Source of the DNA: Acinetobacter sp. ANC 3929
Lineage (GTDB): Bacteria > Pseudomonadota > Gammaproteobacteria > Pseudomonadales > Moraxellaceae
Length of the DNA stretch: 64,000 nt
Direction of reading: 5' to 3'
Assembly: GCF_000369405.1 (NCBI RefSeq)
Contig: NZ_KB850000.1
Span: 1,074,768-1,138,767, forward strand
Below, one piece after another: positions 16,644-24,586 of the stretch. The notes under the pieces are model-generated. The model was not told the DNA's origin. It saw nothing but the letters and a program-made list of their open reading frames with translations, and did not search any database. The translations under genes and the position numbers were made by a program. Each line of letters begins with the position of its first letter. Within the stretch, counting starts at the first letter, position 1.

Positions 16644-17065
16644 TGACTAAAGCTACCGCAGGAATCAATACCGAATATCGTGATGGGATTAAATTTCCTC
16701 TCGCATTACTTGCCTCGGCAATCGTGCTCCAAGGGACATTTGCAGTTGTTGGCTTGAATGGCTATGCAATTTCGTCAGCTGATGTCGGTGGTGAAGATCA
16801 AAAATGTATAGGTATCTGGGAGTTTGACGCAGAAAACACTGGTGCAAATGGTGAAGCATTTGGTGTGGTTTGCCGTAATAAACACTTTCTAGTCGCCAAC
16901 TCTTCAACCGATCCAGTGACACAGGCTGAATTGGGATCATTAATTTATATCGAAGATAACCAGACCGTTGCAAAAACGGATGGTGCTGGAACTCGTTCTG
17001 TTGCTGGCATCTTTATGGGCTTTGACACTGAATATACAACCCACGTTTGGGTGGAGATCACATAA
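16643..17065 (+). CDS. Small structural protein, likely head decoration
   Basis: A 140-residue protein between protease and major capsid genes, coupled to both (TAATG at each end). It is beta-rich with no signal peptide. Position and size fit the capsid-decoration or DUF2190-type proteins found in Mu-like phages between I and T. I cannot assign a family with certainty. Confidence 0.6.
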   Translation: MTKATAGINTEYRDGIKFPLALLASAIVLQGTFAVVGLNGYAISSADVGGEDQKCIGIWEFDAENTGANGEAFGVVCRNKHFLVANSSTDPVTQAELGSLIYIEDNQTVAKTDGAGTRSVAGIFMGFDTEYTTHVWVEIT

Positions 17066-18003
17066 TGAAATTTACCGCAGAAAATGCAAAGCAAGTACTG
17101 GCGCATTTATACACGGGTTTTAAAACAACCTTTAATAAAACATTTACAGAAACAGAAACTACTTGGCAGCAAATCGCTACAGAAGTTCCTTCTAAGGGCA
17201 AAGCAGAAAATTATGCTTGGCTCGGCAAGTTTCCAAAGTTGCGTGAGTGGATTGGTGAAAAGGTCATTAAACGTCTTGAAGGTTATGGCTATACCATTAC
17301 CAACAGAAGTTTTGAATCAACGATAGCTGTCCATAAACATGAAATTGAAGATGGCGATATTCTTGGGCTACCAATTATTTTCTCTTCAATGGGCGAAGAA
17401 GCTAAACAATTTCCACAAGATATTGTTTTTGAGGCTTTAACTACAGGGTTTAAAAATAAATGCTTTGACGGCAAGGCTTTTTATGCAACTGACCATCCTG
17501 TTGGGGATAAAGCTAAATCGACCTTTTCCAATAAACTAACTAACAAATTGTCATGGGCAAGTTTGGCAGATGCAGAGGCAAGCTTCGGTGCAGCTAAAAC
17601 TATGATGACGAGTTTAAAGGACGGAAATGGTCGTAGTCTTAAAATTAAACCTACTTTGTTGGTTGTGCCTCCAGCACTTGAATCGATTGCTACAGCTTTA
17701 ATGACCGCTTCAAAGTTTGCTGATGGTACAGAAAATATCTACAAAGGTAATGCTGAAGTATTGGTTGATGCTGGATTGGCTACTGATACTGAATGGCATT
17801 TGTTATCAACAAAGAAAGTCATTAAACCGATTATTTACCAAAACCGCCAAAAACCTGAACTGATGTCGAAAACTGATATCCAGTCCGATGACGTTTTCAA
17901 ACGTGGTGAGTATCTATTTGGTGTTGAAGCACGTGGTGAGGCTGGATATAGCTTACCTCATCTAGCTGTCGGCTCAACTGGTACAACCTCTGGTACACCA
18001 TAA
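17065..18003 (+). CDS. Major capsid protein (Mu gpT-like)
   Basis: A 312-residue protein starting MKFTAENAKQVL; the ATG at 17065 overlaps the previous stop. It fits the Mu gpT family: FNKTFTETETTWQQIATEVPS near the N-terminus, KNKCFDGKAFYATDHPVG in the middle and KPTLLVVPPALE after it. It forms the icosahedral shell. Length is close to Mu gpT (305). Confidence 0.92.
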   Translation: MKFTAENAKQVLAHLYTGFKTTFNKTFTETETTWQQIATEVPSKGKAENYAWLGKFPKLREWIGEKVIKRLEGYGYTITNRSFESTIAVHKHEIEDGDILGLPIIFSSMGEEAKQFPQDIVFEALTTGFKNKCFDGKAFYATDHPVGDKAKSTFSNKLTNKLSWASLADAEASFGAAKTMMTSLKDGNGRSLKIKPTLLVVPPALESIATALMTASKFADGTENIYKGNAEVLVDAGLATDTEWHLLSTKKVIKPIIYQNRQKPELMSKTDIQSDDVFKRGEYLFGVEARGEAGYSLPHLAVGSTGTTSGTP

Positions 18004-18018
18004 AAGGTAGGTGCTGAA

Positions 18019-18450
18019 ATGACTTATGTAACGGCAGAAGTAATGCGTGAACGCTTTGGTGATCAAGAGCTTGTTGAGTTGACAGATAACCGTGAGCCAT
18101 ACCTAGGCGGAATTAACTTTGACAAGCTTAATGCTGCACTGAGTGAAGCAAACAGTGAAATCGATGGTTATGTGCAAGTTCGCTATAAACTGCCGTTACA
18201 AGTCATTCCACCTTTCTTGGTTGCTATTGGTTGTCACATTGCCCGATACCATCTTTGCACAATGATCATCGTCGAGAATGATCCGATCAAAATTCGATAC
18301 AACGATGCAGTCAAAACGCTTAAAGCCATTTCTAAAGGAGAAGTGGCTTTAGGTGGTGCGCCAGCTGGTGAATCTGCACCTATAGAATCCTCGTCTAATA
18401 ACGTCATGATTACTGTTGGTCGTCGGGATTTTGGAGGTCGTGGATGGTAG
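18019..18450 (+). CDS. DUF1320 protein (Mu gp36-like, head-tail connector)
   Basis: A 143-residue protein with the family pattern MTYVTAEVMRERFGDQELVEL at the start and SEANSEIDGYVQVRYKLPL after it. DUF1320 proteins act at the head-tail junction in Mu-like phages. It overlaps the next gene by 7 bases, where TTGGAGG forms that gene's ribosome site. Confidence 0.87.
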   Translation: MTYVTAEVMRERFGDQELVELTDNREPYLGGINFDKLNAALSEANSEIDGYVQVRYKLPLQVIPPFLVAIGCHIARYHLCTMIIVENDPIKIRYNDAVKTLKAISKGEVALGGAPAGESAPIESSSNNVMITVGRRDFGGRGW

Positions 18451-19055
18451 ACCTAGACCTTTCAATTGTTGAGCAAGGCATCAAAGATGTTATGGCTAAA
18501 CAAGTTAAAGAAGGAAAGTGGAACTGGATTCGAGAAATCAAAACTTATGGTGGCGAGTTTGATGATGGCGCACTTTCATGGGTTAAAACGTTCCCAGCAA
18601 TTTGGGTGACGTTTCAAGGTTCGGGGACACCTAAAAAAATTGGAAATAGCACAACCGAGTACCCTGTGACTTTCGTTGTTTTAGTTGGCGCACGTTCTTT
18701 GCGTAATGAAGAAGTACAACGTCATGGAGTGTTAAATGACATTGGCACTTATTTAATGCTCAAGCATGTGCAAAAGCTTTTAATTGGTAATGACTTGTCA
18801 TCTGAAGATGTGAAAGGTCTAGCTCCGCTTAGCCTTGGACGTACTAAAACCATTTTTAATGGCAAGACTCAAAGTAATTCTATCAGTGTGCTATCCCAAG
18901 AATTTCACACTCAATATGTCATTGAAGCTTCAGATCGCGTCCGTGAGGAAGAAGAAACTGAAGCTGATCTCATCAAAATTAATGTCGATTATTTCTTTGA
19001 GCCAGATGATGGCGTTAAAGATGCGTCTGATTTAATTGAATTAAAGGAAGTATAG
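18444..19055 (+). CDS. DUF1834 protein (Mu gp37-like)
   Basis: A 203-residue protein with central FPAIWVTFQGSGTPKKIG and FVVLVGARSLRNEEVQRHG, as in DUF1834/Mu gp37, thought to act in tail completion or head-tail joining. An acidic insert lies near 165-180. It directly precedes the sheath gene. Confidence 0.8.
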   Translation: MVDLDLSIVEQGIKDVMAKQVKEGKWNWIREIKTYGGEFDDGALSWVKTFPAIWVTFQGSGTPKKIGNSTTEYPVTFVVLVGARSLRNEEVQRHGVLNDIGTYLMLKHVQKLLIGNDLSSEDVKGLAPLSLGRTKTIFNGKTQSNSISVLSQEFHTQYVIEASDRVREEEETEADLIKINVDYFFEPDDGVKDASDLIELKEV

Positions 19056-19057
19056 CA

Positions 19058-19351
19058 ATGCCTGTTTCTCAAATTAAAACGCCAGGTGTTTATCTGGAAG
19101 TAAATACCAATACTCAGCGCAGTGGTTTGCCTGAAAATACGCAGAAAGTTTTGTTTATAACGAATGATCAGCAAGCACAGCCACCCAATACTGAAGTTAT
19201 GCCAGTTGATATTTATGATAAAGCACAAGCTGATTTACTCTTCGGTAATGGTGAAACAACTAGCGAAGCTGGTCGTATGATTACAGCTGCGATTAAGACA
19301 AATCGTGTTGTGAGTGTTCAATGCTTGGGAAAGCCAGCACAGCAGTCGTGA
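19058..19351 (+). CDS. Tail sheath, N-terminal piece ending at a slippery site
   Basis: A 97-residue protein that is the N-terminal segment of a Mu gpL-type contractile sheath: IKTPGVYLEVNTNTQRSGLP, then SEAGRMITAAIKTNRVVSV. A normal sheath would be 400-500 residues; this one stops early. GGAAG lies upstream of the start. Near the end the codons GGA AAG form the heptamer G GGA AAG (19327-19333), directly followed by a 10-bp hairpin whose loop holds the stop TGA (19349-19351). A -1 shift would continue into the next frame as ...CLGK-ASTAVV. The sheath core is encoded separately at 20467. Confidence 0.8.
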   Translation: MPVSQIKTPGVYLEVNTNTQRSGLPENTQKVLFITNDQQAQPPNTEVMPVDIYDKAQADLLFGNGETTSEAGRMITAAIKTNRVVSVQCLGKPAQQS

Positions 19352-19364
19352 TTAGCTGTGCTGG
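19327..19364 (+). promoter_or_regulatory. Candidate programmed -1 frameshift signal
   Basis: The heptamer G GGA AAG is in the correct phase (zero-frame codons GGA AAG). It is the same X XXY YYZ sequence as the lambda G-T slippery site. CCAGCACAGC (19334-19343) and GCTGTGCTGG (19355-19364) form a perfect 10-bp stem with an 11-base loop containing the zero-frame stop. The absence of a spacer between heptamer and stem is unusual. Confidence 0.6.
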
Positions 19365-20448
19365 TGCAAACTCAATTCTTAAATGGGCTTATGCTGTTAA
19401 AAATGAGACATCACAAGCAATATCACTAATGACTTTAGTCGATGGAATCCAAGTCGATATTATTAACAATCCTCCAGTTTGGCTTTCTAAAGAGTTATTG
19501 GATGAGATGCCTGTGGGTGAAGTGCCAGAAGGGTTTTTAGTAGGTAATGGTGTTTACGAGTTCACTAACAATGATTCCATACCTCATCGATTAGAGTTTG
19601 TAATTCTTAACCCTGAATTCTTTAGATCGGTTGTAAGTGAGAATCCTACTGCGATTCAAATGACTCCTAGTCTCGGAGAGCGCGTTGGTGTTTGTCTTAG
19701 CAATAATGAAGATGAATCAATATCCTGTGTTGGGGCAACAGATACAGTTAGGTTTAAATCTTCTGGTGTAAGTAGTTACAACACAGGATACAACCTTATC
19801 GTTAATGGTTTTAATTACCGAGATTTCAATTGGAGTGGTGATACTTCTCTTGTTGGATATTTAGAGCATGCAGTCGAGAATTATCTTTCTGACAAAATAA
19901 TGGTCACAACGGAAGGTTCTGGCTTTGGAACAGATTGGACTATTAAAAATATTTCAAATGTGAATTTAAGAATTAGTCTTGTACCTTGGACAAGTGCAAC
20001 TGATTTTTCAATTGCTCCAGAAAATGAAAATCCTACTTTGCATAGTCCGAATAATCAGGTTTTCGAGTTTTGTCTTTCGCCATATCAATTTCAATTTTCT
20101 TGTTCACTTGAAAATTCACAGCAAATGGTTGAATTACATAAAGCGCGAGATACTTTGCCATTTCTGTCATTCTCCAACGTAGCTTTTAATATTTTTGAAA
20201 ACGGAGTCGAAATCGCACATGAAAAAGGATTATTGAATCTAGCTGCTATGCAAGCCATAGGACTAGAAGTTGTTGCCGTAGATGAAACAAATCGTCGTAT
20301 TCAAATTTCGAGTATGGATGGAGTAAACAGTCGTGCAATCGAACTTCACCCAACAATGGGAATATCTGAAGATGTGGATATTACCCAAGGGGATGCTGTA
20401 AGGCACAGAGGTTCATTTTTTATATGTTTTGCTAAAAAACCTAGTTGA
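19334..20448 (+). CDS. Unrecognised 370-aa reading frame joined to or following the sheath N-terminus
   Basis: The frame is open from before the slippery site; an ATG at 19321 inside the sheath piece would give 375 residues, but no ribosome site precedes it, so entry by -1 frameshift is the better reading. The sequence (STAVVISCAGANSILKWAY onward, ending FICFAKKPS) matches no family I know. It is beta-rich, with a repeated feel (GYNLIVNG, RFKSSG, FSCSLENS). One segment (about 160-220: NLIVNGF..GDTSLVGYLEHAV) loosely recalls the inserted middle domain of Mu sheath proteins. Stops TGA and, further on, TAA separate it from the in-phase sheath core gene. Confidence 0.55.
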
Positions 20449-20466
20449 AATAAGGATTAATCAGAA

Positions 20467-21276
20467 ATGACTATTCAATCAAAAATCGCCCCACTTGGGC
20501 ATACAATCATCGCTTTATCTTCAGCTCCTCTGGATGAAGTAGGTGAAAATACGGTGCAAGCATGGATTGAGCACTTAAACTCTGTAAGTGATGCAATTAA
20601 TGCGAAACCAGCAATTTTAATTGTTCCATTTTCAGATATTGATCAGGCTCAGGATTTTGTCGTCAATTCTCAGATTGAAACGTCTTATCGTGTGCTTTGC
20701 GTTTGCTATCATGGTGCTCAAGGTTATGAGCCTGAGCTGGCGGGCGCAATGGCAGCGGCATTGGCTAATTCAAATGATCCAGCATTGCCATATGATGGAG
20801 TCAATTTAGGCGGTATTCCTGCTGTCGCAGATGAATATAAACTCACGTTTGAACGCATTGAAGCTGCACTCAATCTAGGGATTTGCATGATTGATACAGG
20901 TGCAGATGGCATTCCTGAAATCGTCCGTGCTGTTTCCACTTATCGAGTTAATCCAGACTCTGGAGAAGATGATGATTTGATGGTTGATATTAATGCTGCA
21001 TTGATTGTGGATTACACACGAAAAGTGATTCGCACTGATTTGAAAAAGGAACGTCGTCGCAAGAATACAGCTGCCCAGCGTCGCAATGTACGTTCAATTA
21101 TTCTGAATCGCTTAATTCAATTAGATGATGCTGAAATATTGCAAAACGTTCGTGCGAATGCTGATCAATTAACGGTTGTTGAAGATAAAATTGATCGTTC
21201 TCGCGTTAATGTTGCAATCCCTGCGGATTGGGTGCGTGGTATGCATGTTGTTGCTGGTACAATTGATGTCTATTGA
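20467..21276 (+). CDS. Tail sheath core/C-terminal piece (Mu gpL-like)
   Basis: A 269-residue protein equal to the conserved C-terminal two thirds of Mu-type sheath: AGAMAAALANSNDPALPYDG, IVRAVSTYRVNPDSG and the terminal INAALIVDYTRKVIR ... VNVAIPADWVRGMHV. It is a normal length for core plus C-arm but lacks the N-terminal arm, which is encoded at 19058. AAGGA lies about 12 bases upstream. It is in the same phase as the preceding 370-aa frame but behind two stops. It either assembles as a two-chain sheath or needs recoding. Confidence 0.78.
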   Translation: MTIQSKIAPLGHTIIALSSAPLDEVGENTVQAWIEHLNSVSDAINAKPAILIVPFSDIDQAQDFVVNSQIETSYRVLCVCYHGAQGYEPELAGAMAAALANSNDPALPYDGVNLGGIPAVADEYKLTFERIEAALNLGICMIDTGADGIPEIVRAVSTYRVNPDSGEDDDLMVDINAALIVDYTRKVIRTDLKKERRRKNTAAQRRNVRSIILNRLIQLDDAEILQNVRANADQLTVVEDKIDRSRVNVAIPADWVRGMHVVAGTIDVY

Positions 21277-21295
21277 CCCAACTACAACCACTTTT

Positions 21296-21320
21296 AAAGG
21301 CTGCTTATGCAGCCTTTAAT
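21296..21320 (+). terminator. Hairpin after the sheath core gene
   Basis: AAAGGCTGC-TTAT-GCAGCCTTT, 9 bp with a 4-base loop, followed by AATATTTAT. It is terminator-like with a weak T run, placed just before late element copy 4. Confidence 0.55.
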
Positions 21321-21326
21321 ATTTAT

Positions 21327-21345
21327 GGAAGTCTTTCCGCCTAAT
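21327..21345 (+). promoter_or_regulatory. Late-region 19-nt element, copy 4 (before tail tube)
   Basis: GGAAGTCTTTCCGCCTAAT, 54 bases before the tube ATG at 21400 and just after a terminator-like hairpin, as expected of a new transcription start. Confidence 0.6.
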
Positions 21346-21372
21346 AAATAAAAATCATTCTATGCACAATAG

Positions 21373-21390
21373 CCTCATGATTTTATGAGG
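21373..21390 (+). promoter_or_regulatory. Hairpin covering the tail-tube ribosome site
   Basis: CCTCAT-GATTTT-ATGAGG: the 3' arm contains the GAGG used for ATG 21400 (nine-base gap), so folding would hide it. Confidence 0.5.
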
Positions 21391-21399
21391 TCTCTTAAA

Positions 21400-21777
21400 A
21401 TGGCTGAAAATGCTGTTGGCTCAATTGTAATGAGCGTAAATGGTCTTGATTATGATTGCACTAAGTTTAGTTCAACTAAATCAACGGGTAACAAACGTAT
21501 TCTCACAATGAATCGTAGACTGAAGGCAAATTATAAGTCTAAAGGTATTACGGTTTATGACTTGACTTGTACTGTCGTGATTCCTAATAGCAAAGATAAG
21601 GTTGATTGGGACAGCATTGAAGATGCTCGTATTTCAATTGAATCACCAGACGGTGGTTTTCGTAAAACTTTTACCGACTGTAATGTCGTTAGCTCTGGCG
21701 ATAATTACGATGTAAATGGTGAAACATTGCGTGACCTCTCATTGTTTGCAATGGATTGTTTAACAGAAACTTTCTAA
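21400..21777 (+). CDS. Tail tube protein (Mu gpM-like)
   Basis: A 125-residue protein starting MAENAVGSIVMSVNGLDYDC. ATG 21400 is preferred over an ATG 15 bases upstream that falls inside the hairpin. Its beta-rich sequence with KRILTMNRRLKANYKSKG fits phage tail tube proteins at the Mu M position. It stacks as hexameric rings inside the sheath. Confidence 0.85.
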   Translation: MAENAVGSIVMSVNGLDYDCTKFSSTKSTGNKRILTMNRRLKANYKSKGITVYDLTCTVVIPNSKDKVDWDSIEDARISIESPDGGFRKTFTDCNVVSSGDNYDVNGETLRDLSLFAMDCLTETF

Positions 21778-21788
21778 TTGGGTGAATC

Positions 21789-22115
21789 ATGGAAATATGT
21801 ATTGTAGATACTCTGCCTGTTGCTCTAACAGTGATGGTGAAAGGTAAGCCAATCAGTTCAAAGAAAATTGAATTTGCTGATATTAACTCATCTGATTTAT
21901 TGAAGGCTCGCAGCAAAGCGGTGGCTGGTGATTTTTTACAGATTCTTGAGTATTGCGCCAAGATCAAACTCATTGATGAAAAAGGCAATAAGCATGATGT
22001 GCCTTATGATGTATTAGCATTTACAACAAGTGCAAATCTGAAAAAACTTGAAGAGCTTGATTTTGATTTATTGGTAAAGCTTCAAGCCGAGAGTTCAGAG
22101 ACCCCATCAAGTTAA
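21789..22115 (+). CDS. Tail assembly chaperone, short form (Mu gp41-like)
   Basis: A 108-residue protein between tube and tape measure, the invariant place for tail assembly chaperones. In Mu and most tailed phages a rare frameshift near its end makes a longer form. The -1 frame here is open from 22067 and continues into 22133-22342 (DPIKLITALHNVGVELSTAE). No canonical X XXY YYZ heptamer is seen in the overlap; ACCCCA at 22101-22106 and A-AAG at 22076-22079 are the best candidates. The chaperone coats the tape measure during tail assembly. Confidence 0.8.
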   Translation: MEICIVDTLPVALTVMVKGKPISSKKIEFADINSSDLLKARSKAVAGDFLQILEYCAKIKLIDEKGNKHDVPYDVLAFTTSANLKKLEELDFDLLVKLQAESSETPSS

Positions 22116-22132
22116 TAACCGCGCTTCATAAT

Positions 22133-22342
22133 GTGGGCGTTGAATTATCAACTGCTGAACAAATGCCAGCGCACTATGCGTTGGCATTTTTGTCTGAAAA
22201 GATGGAATCCCTAGAGAGACTCAAGCATGAGCGGCAAAATAGTACTCATGCAGCACCACCAGAACAATCTACAAATACAGAATCTTATGTTGCGACTGAG
22301 CGAAAACACTCTAAACCCAAGACTGGAGAGATAAATGAGTGA
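22133..22342 (+). CDS. Tail assembly chaperone extension (frameshift product part)
   Basis: The frame from GTG 22133 has no ribosome site and is open in phase upstream to 22067. It is therefore better read as the C-terminal extension of the 21789 chaperone made by -1 shifting than as a stand-alone gene. LSTAEQMPAHYALAFLSEKM is typical of the T-like part of G-T chaperones. It overlaps the tape measure start by 8 bases. Confidence 0.7.
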   Translation: MGVELSTAEQMPAHYALAFLSEKMESLERLKHERQNSTHAAPPEQSTNTESYVATERKHSKPKTGEINE

Positions 22343-24512
22343 CGGTAATTCTACAGTTTCTTTGACGCTTCAGATCAAAGGTCAACAAGCTGGTCAGGAA
22401 ATGAAAAAGTTTTCTGATCAACAAATAGCTGCAACCAAGCAAATCAATCAGCAATGGACGCAGATCGGCAATGCTCAAGCCACTTCAGTAAGCAATTCTA
22501 AAAAGATTGCAGATGAGCTAACCAAGCAAGGTCAGGCTTTAGGCGGTCAAAAAAAAGAAGTTACTGCAATTGATCTAGCACGAAAGCTTGGCATTAGAAC
22601 AGAACAACAAATTCATAATGAAATTAAACAGACGCGCAGCACATATGCCCAGCTTGGTATTTTGCAACGGCAAGGTTTGGCAACTACAAAAGACATGGAG
22701 CGTGCTTATGCCTCTATGAATAGCAAGGTTGCTCAGCTAAATAGAGAGTTAGGCAAAACGGTAGCTGCTGAGAAGCAAATTCAACAAATCCAGCGTGCAA
22801 ATGGTAGTGGATACAATGCTTTGCAAAGAGGTTCAGCTGCAACGATGGGCGCAATTGCAGGCGGAGCGATTGTATCGAGTGCATTGCAGAAACCCCGTGA
22901 TTATGACCAACAGCTAACCTACATCGCGGCTACTGCCACGGGTGGTCAGAATATGGCGGTTGCAGATCGCTTGGCTGCACGTTCGCAATTGAATGATTAC
23001 ATTAAGTCAGCGGTTCGATCTGGTGGCGGTACGCGAGAAGATGCAGCTGCTGCTGCAAACACATTGATTGCTTCAGGCAAGTATGAGCTGAGCAATGTTG
23101 CCCCTGCATTAAATGCAGCGGTAAAAACTGCCTTTTCAACTGATGCTGCTGTAACAGATGCCGCAGCTTTGACTGTGCGGATGCAAGATTTTGGTGTGAA
23201 TAATTTGCAGCGTGGTCATGACATTGCAGTGCGTGGCGGTCAGCTAGGTAGCTTTGAATATAAAGATCAAGCGAAATGGTTGGCACAGCAAATGGCTGCC
23301 GCACGTGCGTCTGGTTATAGCGGTGAAAAAGGACTCATGGAGCTGGTCGCAATGAATCAGGTTGCAATGTCTACAGCTGGAACTGCCGATGAGGCTGGTA
23401 ATAACTTAGTCAACTTATTGACCAAGCTCTCCAGTCGTGAATTTAGCAAAGCGATTGGTGATTCTGTTGTGCCTGTTGCTGGCGATCCAACTAAATCCGA
23501 CGGCAAGAAAAAGCCGAAGCAAGTTTTTGATTGGGGCACTTATTCAATCCAGCAACGTGACCAAGGCGTTTATGGTGTTGAGGCATTTGTGCAATTGCTT
23601 GACCGTCAGCTCGCTGGAGATAAGCAATATCAACGATTACAGGCTATGGCAAAAAAAGGTACTTCAACTGAGCGGAAAGCTGCAATTGAAGATATGAGCA
23701 ACATTGCAATGGGTAGCCAGCTTGGTGAAATTATTGCAGATCGACAAGCGTTAATGGCTGCATTAAGTGTGGTTTATAAGAAGGATCAGTTAAATAGCAT
23801 TCGCCAAGGACTCACCACTGCTGGAGGTACTGTGGATGCCGACTCCGCAATGGTACGTCAAACTGAATGGGCAAAAGATATGGCGATGGAGCAAGAAAAA
23901 CTTTTTGCCCAATCCAAAGCTTATGATGCTGTCTCTGAGTCATTGGGTAATGCTAAGGATAGGATTGTTGAGTGGTCTCAAGGTAATGAGAAGTTAGCAG
24001 CTACAACTTATGGTGCAACAGTTGCAATTGCTGGACTAGGTGCAGCAGCTGGAATTGCAGCTTTTACAATGGGTAAAGGTAATCTGCCTCTGCCGACTGG
24101 GACTAATACTGGCGGTGGTGTTGCTACAAAAGGAACTACTGGACTAGCTAAAACTGCTGGAGTGGCAGCTGCTGGATACTTGGGATATGAACTGTTTAAG
24201 CCTTTAGATGACTTTTTCTATGGAAAAATTGCAGGCTTGTTTGGTGCTTCAGAGGATCGTCCTGATTTTATGCAAATGGCAATTGATAAAAGCCAAGAGC
24301 AAAAAACTGTATTAGAGCAACAAAATCAACTCATTGAGAAACAGACTCAAATGAGTGCTGATATGGTCAATAAACTCAATACCTTGATTTCAGTCACTCA
24401 ACAAAACAAGCCAATGATGATGGGTGGCGGTTTGATGGATCAAATCACACAACATGCCCAAGCCGAGCAAAAGCGACATGGTCTTGATTTATTGTCATAT
24501 GGGCAAAAATAA
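22335..24512 (+). CDS. Tape measure protein (Mu gp42-like)
   Basis: A 725-residue protein, the longest in the phage. It has a coiled-coil N-terminus, a phage tail tape-measure core (NGSGYNALQRGSAATMGAIA onward), a hydrophobic stretch near 550-620 (AGLGAAAGIAAFTMG and AGVAAAGYLGYELF) and a coiled C-terminus. It sets tail length and takes part in DNA delivery. GGAGAG precedes the ATG. It ends three bases before late element copy 5. Confidence 0.88.
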   Translation: MSDGNSTVSLTLQIKGQQAGQEMKKFSDQQIAATKQINQQWTQIGNAQATSVSNSKKIADELTKQGQALGGQKKEVTAIDLARKLGIRTEQQIHNEIKQTRSTYAQLGILQRQGLATTKDMERAYASMNSKVAQLNRELGKTVAAEKQIQQIQRANGSGYNALQRGSAATMGAIAGGAIVSSALQKPRDYDQQLTYIAATATGGQNMAVADRLAARSQLNDYIKSAVRSGGGTREDAAAAANTLIASGKYELSNVAPALNAAVKTAFSTDAAVTDAAALTVRMQDFGVNNLQRGHDIAVRGGQLGSFEYKDQAKWLAQQMAAARASGYSGEKGLMELVAMNQVAMSTAGTADEAGNNLVNLLTKLSSREFSKAIGDSVVPVAGDPTKSDGKKKPKQVFDWGTYSIQQRDQGVYGVEAFVQLLDRQLAGDKQYQRLQAMAKKGTSTERKAAIEDMSNIAMGSQLGEIIADRQALMAALSVVYKKDQLNSIRQGLTTAGGTVDADSAMVRQTEWAKDMAMEQEKLFAQSKAYDAVSESLGNAKDRIVEWSQGNEKLAATTYGATVAIAGLGAAAGIAAFTMGKGNLPLPTGTNTGGGVATKGTTGLAKTAGVAAAGYLGYELFKPLDDFFYGKIAGLFGASEDRPDFMQMAIDKSQEQKTVLEQQNQLIEKQTQMSADMVNKLNTLISVTQQNKPMMMGGGLMDQITQHAQAEQKRHGLDLLSYGQK

Positions 24513-24514
24513 AA

Positions 24515-24533
24515 GGAAGTCTTTCCGCCTAAT
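24515..24533 (+). promoter_or_regulatory. Late-region 19-nt element, copy 5 (before gpN)
   Basis: GGAAGTCTTTCCGCCTAAT, three bases after the tape measure stop and 53 bases before the gpN ATG at 24587. In Mu the PP late promoter is nearby, upstream of P. Confidence 0.6.
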
Positions 24534-24553
24534 ATTAAAGCCTAACTTTTCGC

Positions 24554-24585
24554 ACAATAAACCTCACTAAAGTGAGGTTTATTGT
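24554..24585 (+). promoter_or_regulatory. 15-bp perfect hairpin hiding the gpN ribosome site
   Basis: ACAATAAACCTCACT, two bases, then its exact complement ending one base before ATG 24587. GAGG, the only ribosome site, is in the 3' arm. It is the strongest of the five start-proximal hairpins. Confidence 0.6.
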
Positions 24586-24586
24586 T

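Noticed and set aside
18003..18019. Mu-gpT-down RNA after the capsid gene
   Set aside because: Only 15 bases separate the capsid gene and the next gene, too little for the structured RNA.
6398..24533. Five-copy element as a known self-cleaving ribozyme
   Set aside because: No hammerhead core (CTGATGA/GAAA) or other ribozyme core that I know fits the element and its flanks.
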